This document shows, piece after piece, positions 55,801 to 64,000 of a stretch of DNA of 64,000 bases; the stretch's first letter is position 1, and every line of letters begins with the position of its first letter. The notes under the pieces are model-generated. The model was not told the DNA's origin and ran no database searches. It worked only from the letters and a program-made list of their open reading frames with translations. The DNA lies in assembly GCF_963678635.1 (NCBI RefSeq), contig NC_087062.1, forward strand, positions 67,691,415 through 67,755,414, read 5' to 3'. The translations under genes were made by a program, and so were the position numbers. The DNA comes from Symsagittifera roscoffensis. Lineage: Eukaryota > Xenacoelomorpha > Acoela > Convolutidae.

Positions 55801-58800
55801 TAACCAAAAAAAAATTGCATATAGTTCTTAAACAGCGGGCGCAACAGCGGTTCGCCGTGATGAGCTGTACAGCTCTTGTGTTGGTCCTATCCCCCGTGGA
55901 TAAATGATTCTTGAGAAGAAAGATAGTTTTTTCTATAATGGGTTTAGTACAAGACGGCCGAAGGTCAGTGCAAAAAAAATTGAAAAAGATTCCACTGTCG
56001 AAATTTCCAAAAAAAGGTTCACAAGACAACGCTTTAAAAACTGAGCCACTAACAAGAGAAAGCGAGAAAACATGTGTAATTACTTTGGCATCAGTCAAAA
56101 CTTCTGCTAGTAAACAGTGATTAACATCGTTGTCTCCCCCCTTTTTGTTCCGAATCGCAAGCAACCCCATAGTCAAATCAATTATAAAAATGAGAAGATA
56201 AAATATTCCTGAAACGGTTCACTTCCGGCAATCTGAAACAGTTTTTTGTTTTCGGCTTTCTTGTACTTCAGCATTCTTGGACGCCCCCTTTGATTCGATC
56301 AGGTGAAAAATACTAAAAATACTTAGCAATTTGTGACCTACATGTCAAATATTGTCAGGGGTACATTTTAGTACAAGTGCGCGTGATTTGCAGTCAAGAC
56401 GGTGAATTGTGACGGCATACCGTCTCAATCAAAAAAAAACGAAATTTTTTGTGCAGCAGTTTTCGAGCTACTGTATTATGATTGTGTTTTACAGGAATTG
56501 GGCTGGTTTGAGTCAAAAACTGGACATCATAAAAGTTGCTTAAAAGTACACCAGAAATCCATTAGTATATTAATTATCTCGATGATTTTCGAACCCAATA
56601 TCAATTTAGAGAAACTGACTATTTGATGATCTTGTCTTTTTCCCGTAAATAACTTTGTTCACAGGATTGGATCTCCAGTGTCAAGATCTCTATGTCCAAC
56701 CAAGTTGTACATTTGACAGTTATAGTTAATCAGGCGCTGAAGTAATAGTCGGTCTACATCTTTAAAAATTTTCAGATATATTTTGATTTTTTTGTCGACT
56801 TTTTTTGATTTCTTCCGAATTTTTGTCGGCTTGCTTACCGGGTGTTTTATTTCTATAACTTTTTGAAATATGTTTCAGGTAGTTTTTTCTTTTTTTTCCA
56901 GTGGTTAAATTTAGTTCATGGTCGCCTGGTTTTCATGTACGCCAAAATTTTTTGTCAGAAAAGAAAAGTTTTTTGAAATTTCGGAAAGGAAAATAAACTG
57001 CTTTAAGTTTCATTTGGTTTTGGTTCAGTCGTTGTTCTTCATTTGTGTGGCTTCAAATCTGAAGCCTATGATCTAATGTCAGGATTCAAATCTGAAGCCT
57101 ATGATCTAATGTCAGGATTGGCCATAATATTACAATCCATGAAGTCACGAAGGGAGGCAAAAAACTTTTCCTCGTAGTTTTTGGCCGCATCTTTGCTTTT
57201 CAACTAGTGAGTTTTTAGTCGTGTCTCCAAACAGCATTTTTAAATTGGAAAAAAAATTGCTTCAAATTTTTTAGTTTTTTGGCTGCTTGTTTTCTGATGG
57301 TGTTTAGATCTATAATTGCGTGGAATTAGTTTTAGTTTTAAATTGTTTGCTGTGTTTTAGGATAGCAATTTTCGTTGAATAGGTTCAAGTTGATGTCATA
57401 GCGGATTAGTTTAACGTCTAAATTTTTTCGGAAAAAAACTTTAATTTCCAGATTTTTTTTGCAATTTTGGCTTGAATATTTTTCTTACGAAGTGTGTGGC
57501 GAGTGTAGCACGTGATTTGGGAGTGTTTTTTTTCTGGCTGAAGTTTGTAAAGCTAAATGCATTCTCGTGTTTTTTAGTCTCTTTTTTTTTATCCTTTTTT
57601 GTTGTGATACTGCTCTCATAACGTTGCACATCAACTTCACATTCGATAAGTTTGTTGCAATGGGAATATTTTTATAAGCTTAGAGAGTTTAATTTACTTT
57701 TCTACAAGTTCTTTTTTATGGAAATGGATTTAAATTTTTGCATTCATGTTTTTTTTTGCTTTTTTTTTTCTTCAATTTTTCGTTTTTTTTAAATAATTTA
57801 TAGCAAATAATGGATAGGGGTTTTTCTTATGCACAATTGCTCCTGCGGGATATGCAAGTTGGTTGGTGGCAAAATTTTAAGAAAAGTGTTTCGGCAAATT
57901 TAGTAGCTTTTGGATCTCGATGATTCGACCTACATTTTTTTCTTATCGGTTCCATCTATTGGTTTTGAGAAAAAAATGAATGGAGGTAATGCATCTCAAA
58001 TCCTCCCTATGTTTTTGGTAATTGAATTTTTTCAACAGTTGCAAAAAAATTTCTTCATTTTTGCTGTAGCCTTCGATTTTTTCACTTTCCGTTTGAGACA
58101 GATTATCTTTTGATTATCCGCTTTTCATTTTGTATTGCAAGTGGTGCAAAGGTCAGCTTCGCATTTGTGTAAAAAATTTGAGCAGCTTTTTCTTCCTTCA
58201 AAGTTTACAGAAAAATTCGTTAATCCGAACAGCCAAATTCGTTTCAAACAGCTACTTTTCTGGGTGAAAACGATGTTGATGGCTTTTCAAATTGTTGAAG
58301 ATATTTAAAAGTTTTCCAGTTAGCGCATTTAAATAAAGAATTCATCCAGCTGACCGCGTAAGTTCCATTTCGCTCTTATACAATGAGCTTTGTTCTCTAA
58401 TAATCAGATTCTGTAAATTAAATTGGGATTCGAATAGGGTTCGAGTTTTTAGCTATTATGATTAGGAGTTTCTCTCTCAAAGCAGCGCCCAATTTGTGTA
58501 AAACTCAATCAAAGTATTGGTGCTAAAAACTGCTGAAAGAAAATTTTTGTTGTATAACTACTCAAGTTTCTGATTGATTTAGTTTTTTAAATGGTTGATA
58601 AATCATAGGTGGACGCTACTCTTGTGTTGCCTGAGCTGGTTCTCAGTCCTACCCAAAATGAAGCAATCAAACAAGTACAAAACAACATGCGTGACTGCCT
58701 CGACGTCGCGAAACAATTCGTCAGGTAAGACAAAAAACTAATTATTTTCTTAAGTATTAACCCTTTTTAACAAAAAATGGCCTGTCTTTTGGGGCGGATT

Positions 58801-61800
58801 TAAGGGTTCCGCCACCTTCTCCCTCAGGGATTCGACCCCCTCACCAACCAAAAGTTCCCCGTTTGGTATTATTTTATGTCATTCCTATTCGGCCGTCCAA
58901 CCCTAAAATTTTTCTAAAGGCCCCTGGGCACCAAAAAATTTGAACTTTGACGGGGAGCGCGCGCCAAAAAAACGCAATTTTTGGTCAGCATTTTCCTAAA
59001 AGTGCCCATAAACGGCTGTTTTTTCTTCAAAAAATTGCCTCCGGCGAAAATTTGTTTGTCCAAATAACGCCCTAAAATGTTCTGGGAGCGCTCGGAAAAT
59101 CAATTTGTTCGACCTAAAACAAGTTTAACTTAAAATTTTCTCCAAAGTCTGCTCTCCCACTCGAAAAAATCTTAGATCCGCCCCTTTCTAGTTAGGTTTA
59201 TTAGGACACTCGCAAACGTTTCCAGCGATTTTTAGTCTTTTGCAAAATAATTCCCAAAATAATTACACCTGCGAGAGCAAGTGTCTTGTACTCGGGAAGT
59301 AGAATTTTTTCCGTAAACAACTTTTCTTACAAGAAATTGCACTTGCTTTCTTATTCAACCTTAACAATTTCCACCTTCCTTCCCATTTGACATGGATTAA
59401 CGTTGTTGACTTTGCACCCTAAGGTTTCGGGTTCGAGTCCCGGCAGGGCCTTGATTTTTCAGTATGTATCTTATTGTCAGACTTTAATTGGTCTGCTCAA
59501 GTTTTTTTCGTCACCAATTTTTTATGTGCTGTAAGCATGTATCAAGGTGGTTGCGAAAGTTGCATGTTGTAGTTTGGGGGAGGGGACTTGAAACTTCTGA
59601 AAAGTTTTCTAAAAGATCAATTTATTATTGGTAATTTCTAATTCAAATGTCGAGCCCAGGTATTTTTTTTATGGAATTGATTTTTGAGTCATTTTTCACT
59701 ATTTGCAAATTTTTTCACTATTTGCAAATTTGTTGTTGTTTCAAAAACTACTTTTCCGATTTTCACCAAACGGGTATCCTTGGAAAAGTCGCCATGCGCC
59801 TTCATAAACCCCTAGTCTTTATCTATTTCACCTCACTGTGTACAGCCTTCGAAAAAGTCTGTGGGGGATTATTTCACCCATGTTTTTTGAATACTTAGTT
59901 TTCTCATAAACCACCCTCACAAATCTCAGATATTAGATTCAATGGATAAAAAAGATAGGGGCAAGCTCCCTGCATGATCGGCTATGCCCAAAATTAAACT
60001 AGAAGAGCGCTCGGAATCATTTAAAAAAAATTGCAAGTCTAAATTTTTTACGCTTTGGAATGATTCAAGTTTTTTTGTTTTCCTTATTTTTTACAATTGC
60101 TCTGCCCAATGTGTGTCTGCTCTGCCCAATGTGTGTCTCCTCAGCAATTTTCAGCCTTGCTACCACTCTGTCAGTTTTGTTCCACTTGGCACATTTTTCA
60201 TAAAAGGAACTTTATTTAAGACTAAACCAAGACAAAGACATTTTTGGTAGATTAATTTAAAGAGAAATTCGAGTACTAAGTTTGTGTTGTATCGCAAGTG
60301 GTGCGGAGCGTTGCTTGGCTTCTGGGTAAAAATTGTTTTACGTTATTGTTTGCATGAGTTGTTTGGACTTACTTTTTTCTGAAATAGGGTAGTTTTTGGC
60401 GTTCATTGTTAGCCTGATTCGCAAGTAATATGAAGCTCTGCTTCATCTTTAAGTATAAAGTTTGACCCAAAATTTACTTTCTGTATTTGAAGCCATAAGG
60501 CATTGAGGTTATTTTTGGGTTTAGAAACATTTCTGGCTCTGATACGTAATAATAGTCGAATACTTGGTGCTGATATGTATTTAGTTATCTTTCAGTACGC
60601 CCTCTTAAGTTATCTTTTACATGCGTCCGCCATTAAAAAGCTTTCACGAGTTCTACATGTTCTGAGATAAATTTCATTTACTATTGTTTTCAAGATTTTA
60701 ACTTTTAATTAACATGAATAGAAAATTTTTACATGAACATTTAGAAACTTTTTCAATGTAAGGTCTAAAAAAAGTTTTGTTTTAGATGGATGCGTGGATC
60801 GTGTCTCGAGTGCCCCCCTCAAAACGTGGAAGGGGAGGATGAGCCTGTGATTATCTCCTTCTACAATGACGTGGCCTTCAACCCCGAGATCATGGAGATG
60901 GCGAATGAGGTGCAGAGTTGCTTCCAGAAGATATTCTCATCTGCCCAGAAATACCTCACGCCTTGGAAGAAGTACAAGCTGCTATACAAAGGAGACAGAG
61001 TGAGTTATTCTGCAAACTTACATTCAATATGCTGTACTGGTATATGGAACTGCTACTAAAACCGAATTAGTGAGAATTGAAAAACAACTAAAACTGATAC
61101 TTCGGAATTGCTTCTATTTGCAAAAAAACAGACAGTCTCCGAAAACTAAAAGACAAATTTAAGTTTTGTTACGTCTGGGAGTTGCATATTTATGAATTGT
61201 TGAAGTTATTGTCTAAATACGTAAGGAGGCACCACCCATACTTTCTCATTCTTGACGCATTTAACAAATGACAATCGTAATTTCACGTTACGAAACACAG
61301 AAAAAATGACGAGTCACAACAAGAAAAAATTCAAAAATGACGTTTATTCAATAATTAATCTTTTCCATGCATTAGACAAAAAATTAATTGAAAACTTATT
61401 GAATTGTTAAAACGGTCAACCAAATTCAATTATGCACATACGGGATCTATAAGTTTTTTGGTAGTCGGAAAATTCAATAGTGTCCTTTGTTGTTGCTCAT
61501 GAAGACACCACTCGATAGGCAGCTAACTGGCCTTTTTGGCGTTCTTCCAAGATACGTTTTTCATTGTTATGAATTATGTAAATAATAATCGAGTCGTCGC
61601 CCTTCTTGAAAACGAATTTATTGTTTCGACTTTCGGAGAAAATGGCGGAATAATTGTGCTCAGGGTGTTTTACTTTACCCACACTAATTTCGACTTTTTC
61701 ACTAGCCGTTTTGAGAGATGTTTTAAAATCAGTCAAAAAAGTATTGTTGCCCTGAGCTCAAATTAAAACAGATATTTCACCTGTGATTATTTTTTGTAAA

Positions 61801-63674
61801 GTTGTGGGGGTTTAAAGATTGCTAATTTTGGACAATTAACGCAATATATTTCGCGCTATTAACGCGTAAGCGGAGATTTAATCAGTTATAGAAATATTCC
61901 AAATTGGTTGAAGGCTATTGGTCATAATTGATACGTTAATAGGAGCGAAATTGATCACTTCATATTTAATATGGCGTGTGGGGGATGATAAAAAAAATCT
62001 CAACATTTTTTTAATTTTTTTTTTCATTTTTTTTAGTTCATCAATTTTTGTAGGCAAACGCTGCTCCATCAACCTAAAAAAGTAGTCGGAACATTCAAGG
62101 CTTCGCCTTGATATGAGCAGTGTTGTTGTTCATTCATAACAATTTTGATATACAACTAAAACAGGGCATTCAGCTAATAAATATGGTTGAAAGTTTCAAA
62201 GCTACTTCCTTAATAAATGAGTCTGAAAGTTTCATAGCTACTTCCTAAATCAGAGGCTGGTCTAGGCTTTTGAGTGGAAGAGATCATTTTAGAAGAATCA
62301 ATAAGAATTATAAAATGTTCTGATGTTCATTTTTCCTACTATTCTTGTAGAGTGAGAAGGAACTATGCCGTAGAAAGGATATATTTTCAAACAATTTTAG
62401 TTGCCTCAAAGAAAGCTCGTAGAGGCTCAAATGTGACATCACATTGAAGCCCGTTGAACTTGTTGAAAAGAAACCTGAAAAAATCTGTTTCTTAAAAAAA
62501 TGACCGAATATTTACAATTTTCGTAATTTGTTTTAGCAATCGCAGCTGGAGCGTCTGCAGTCCAAGAAGCTGACCACTCTGATGTTTGACGAGAACCTGC
62601 AAAAGTACGTCAATCTGGACAAGGAAATAGACTCCAAGATCAAGTTCAAGTTCATCCACAGTCTCAAGTTGAACCTGGAACCCCTCGTGTTTGCCCTGCA
62701 GGACTACGCCAAGAGTTGGATCAATGACCTGGGGGGTCTGCTGCATGAACAGTGCAAGACGCAGATGGATGAATTGAAGGCAGATTTGGATGTGAGACTA
62801 CATTTTGCTTACCGTCGGTTGATGCTTAAACTAGACATAAAACATCGCTGCCATTACTCGATATTAAACGAAGTACGGCTCCCAGAATTTTATTTAGAAC
62901 CCCAAAACCAAATTAACTTTTTTTTTGGTTCTATTGGATTGAATTTGATCTATAAAGGAATCACTTAGGAAATTTATTGAATTGTTTATGCTTTGCAGCA
63001 ACTGGACATGGACCTCAAGAAGTCTCCAAATGAGCTTGAGGATTTGAAATTTGTTTTGGCCACTATCGGCAAGATCAAAGACATCTCACTGGATGTAGAG
63101 ATGAAGATCGGCGACATCCAAGAGGCGTACAGGACCCTGGACATGTATAAGATAGAAGTGCCCCAGGATGAAATGATTTTGCAGAGAAGCATCAGAGACC
63201 AATGGGAGGAACTGCAGATGGAGGGAAAAAGAATCGATGCCAGGTTAGTTTCTGAACGTTTGCCATGATTATTGTCTCAAGTTTTGCTTTTTGTTGCGAA
63301 GTTGAAAATTCTTTGCATGTATTTGCTTTCATTAATTAGAAGTGTTATACCGGTAAAATGAATGGCGTCTGAAACGAGTTTCTTCTTTCAGAAACTTAAT
63401 TGCTTTACTTTGGATGCTTTAGCTTTAAGTACGAAGTGAGTTTCTAGTTGGAAACTACAGTTGCTTTGAGAAAAAATAATAAGAACTTATCAGGTTTTAG
63501 ACCTGCAGTCATTTTTTAAAACTCATTTTCACTTTTTCAGACTGGTTCCGACGAAGAGGAAGTTCACGCAGATCACCCAGCAGGACATTGAGAAGTTCGG
63601 ACAGAAGCTGGCAGACTTTCAGCAGAGGTTCCAGCTAGAGGGACCCGGCGCCGTCGGAAACGACCTGGACAAAG
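46880..63674 (+). CDS. DNAH10: axonemal dynein heavy chain 10 orthologue, N-terminal tail (17 exons; 3' partial)
   Basis: Exons: 46880-46957, 47944-48091, 48651-49018, 49212-49343, 49777-49881, 50207-51316, 51804-52052, 52817-52993, 53293-53542, 53856-54070, 54732-54986, 55254-55505, 58609-58724, 60786-60999, 62537-62791, 62999-63243, 63541-63674. Phases agree throughout, giving about 1,434 residues. DNAH10 is a heavy chain of the two-headed inner-arm dynein that drives ciliary and flagellar bending. Assignment rests on collinear family landmarks: NVRFLSTLERHFKNL, ALRMVWIISRHYNKDDRM, PPVAGAIAWERSLFHRIKHT, LNWNSLGI, GPLLTKMEGLVVHTNTGKAP, WMRGSCLECPPQ, LEDLKFVLATIGKI, EGPGAVGNDLDKG. This is the tail, which binds intermediate chains and dimerises. 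Linker, AAA ring and stalk lie past the window. Exon 3 encodes a lysine- and glutamate-rich insert absent from the human protein as I know it. Intron 2 uses a GC donor. Confidence 0.93.
47131..47897 (+). repeat. intronic repeat, long copy (dynein intron 1)
   Basis: It begins TGTCAGCGTGAACAGGTGA and ends with GCGTTATTGCGGCTAAATGCGTG-like sequence, AGTTTGTTAGCCATGC and TAGGGGAAAATGGAAAAG. The same order recurs in intron 2 at 48209-48517. Its right end lies 46 bases before exon 2. Confidence 0.6.
48092..48097 (+). other. GC splice donor (GC-AG intron 2 of the dynein gene)
   Basis: The exon must end at 48091 in phase 1 so that the next exon reads the acidic frame and not a stop. The intron then begins GCAAGT, which is the consensus for the minor GC-AG class. 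A GT four bases downstream gives a frame that hits a stop in exon 3. Confidence 0.75.
48209..48517 (+). repeat. intronic repeat, short copy (dynein intron 2)
   Basis: It shares both ends and the distal third with 47131-47897 but lacks much of the middle. It also lies shortly upstream of an exon (48651). Confidence 0.6.
55681..55910 (+). mobile_element. tRNA-derived SINE
   Basis: GGGAGCGGTGGTGAAGTGGTTACGTCTCCGCCTCTCAATCGAAAGGTCGGATGTTCGAGGCCC has a tRNA-like A box, anticodon-arm region and B box, preceded by an A run and followed by a 150-base unrelated body. The B box departs from consensus. It belongs to a different SINE family from the hairpin-tailed ones and lies in dynein intron 12. Confidence 0.65.
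56638..58170 (+). mobile_element. hairpin-tailed non-autonomous element, 5' truncated
   Basis: It starts inside the 5' module (TTTTTCCCGTAAATAACTTTGTTCACAGGA), lacking the CCCTTGC stem. The interior parallels 43812-45065. It ends GTATTGCAAGTGGTGCAAAGGTCAGCTTCGCATTTGTGT at 58133-58170. It fills half of dynein intron 12. Confidence 0.6.
57052..57117 (+). repeat. exact 33-bp tandem duplication
   Basis: TTCAAATCTGAAGCCTATGATC and the bases up to TCAGGA occur twice, head to tail, without a mismatch. This suggests a recent replication slip inside the older element. Confidence 0.9.
58791..59184 (+). mobile_element. MITE with 14-bp terminal inverted repeats
   Basis: The left end GGGGCGGATTTAAG (58791-58804) and right end CTTAGATCCGCCCC (59171-59184) are inverted repeats with one mismatch. 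The 394-bp interior is unlike the surrounding DNA and non-coding. A GGGGCGGATC-type end is common in hAT-derived MITEs; no clean target duplication is visible, so the superfamily is tentative. It is in dynein intron 13. Confidence 0.7.
59261..60328 (+). mobile_element. hairpin-tailed element with well-preserved tRNA-like head (1.07 kb)
   Basis: The 5' module ACACCTGCGAGAGCAAGTGT...TTTTTTCCGTAAACAAC is followed at about 59390-59455 by a tRNA-like stretch with TTTCGGGTTCGAGTCCCGGCAGGGCC (near-perfect B box). TACAGCCTTCGAAAAAG at 59838 and one family A unit near 59900 come next. The end ATCGCAAGTGGTGCGGAGCGTTGCTTGGCTTCTGGGT is at 60290-60328. It links tRNA head, unit and 3' hairpin in one copy. 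Confidence 0.6.
60099..60138 (+). repeat. 20-bp tandem duplication
   Basis: TGCTCTGCCCAATGTGTGTC occurs twice in a row inside the element above. A similar 19-bp duplication (TTCACTATTTGCAAATTTT) is near 59695-59735. Confidence 0.85.
60419..60456 (+). repeat. diverged copy of the shared 3' hairpin
   Basis: CGCAAGTAATATGAAGCTCTGCTTCATCTTTAAGT keeps a GAAGC...GCTTC stem. It lies 91 bases after the hairpin that ends at 60328. Confidence 0.55.
62083..62130 (+). repeat. family C terminal module with perfect hairpin
   Basis: GTCGGAACATTCAAGGCTTCGCCTTGATATGAGCAGT contains CAAGGC-TTC-GCCTTG (62096-62110), a perfect stem. It is related to 36441-36490 and 35958-36000. It is in dynein intron 14. Confidence 0.65.
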
Positions 63675-64000
63675 GTAGCATAAGTATTTTGCTCAATATC
63701 TCCGAGGGAGTCACGAAATATGTATGCTCGATGTGGTGTATTATTTCGTCAGAGCAGTTTCGGCAATAGATGCAGTAGTTCATTTGAAAATATCAGCCCC
63801 CCTCTCTCTTTCGCGCGATGAGGATGAATCATCTCAATAATTGGTCCTCAAACTGATTGGTTCTCAAACTTCAGATCGGTCCTCAAGATATTACGGAAAG
63901 AATCAACCAGTAGAGCTCAATGTTGTGCTTTATTCTAACAACATTTGGGTCAACTTTACACTTATTACAAACTGCAGCTCTTCGGAGACTCAATTCCTCT

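Overview
This window is animal nuclear DNA. Genes are interrupted by GT-AG introns, intergenic DNA is AT-rich and T-biased on the + strand, and the largest host gene encodes an axonemal dynein heavy chain, so the animal has motile cilia (which argues against a nematode). I cannot name the species. Dense tRNA-derived short repeats fit an invertebrate genome swollen by non-autonomous elements.

1 to about 17.2 kb: the 3' part of a giant Ty3/Gypsy-type LTR retroelement, visibly richer in G+C than its surroundings. Its Pol frame is already open at base 1 and runs protease, reverse transcriptase, RNase H, zinc-finger and DDE integrase, GPY/F-like motif and a C-terminal macrodomain-like fold. A roughly 520-base gap with a polypurine tract, a splice-acceptor-like site and a 20-bp tandem repeat follows. 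Then comes an 8.9-kb 3' coding block: a 667-residue coiled-coil plus SGNH-hydrolase protein and, in the same frame after one TAG, a frame of about 2,290 codons that starts with a second, divergent SGNH-like region and ends in a SUMO-interaction-like motif. A terminal polypurine tract and a probable 3' LTR (hairpin, TATA box, AATAAA) follow. No gag is visible; it should lie upstream.

18.4 to 29.8 kb: an eight-exon sorting nexin 9/18/33 homologue (SH3, WDEDWD linker, PX, BAR; 640 residues). Its 5' introns are tiny, and its last two (3.7 and 4.8 kb) are filled with repeats.

29.8 to 37.6 kb: no gene seen, only repeats, including an array of about 170-bp units at 34.4-35.5 kb.

37.6 to 45.9 kb: a five-exon gene for a predicted 412-residue type I membrane protein that I do not recognise.

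46.9 kb to the end: the first 17 exons of a DNAH10 orthologue (inner-arm dynein heavy chain), covering about 1,434 residues of the tail; the motor lies beyond the window. Introns carry SINE-like elements and a MITE.

All three host genes, and every copy I found of the two main repeat modules (a 5' CCCTTGC hairpin and a 3' GCGAAGC...GCTTCGC hairpin), are on the + strand. The main candidates for an undescribed system are the retroelement's 3' block (two SGNH-like domains either side of a stop codon, plus a macrodomain on Pol) and the repeat superfamily that joins tRNA-like heads and arrays of about 170-bp units to one shared 3' hairpin.
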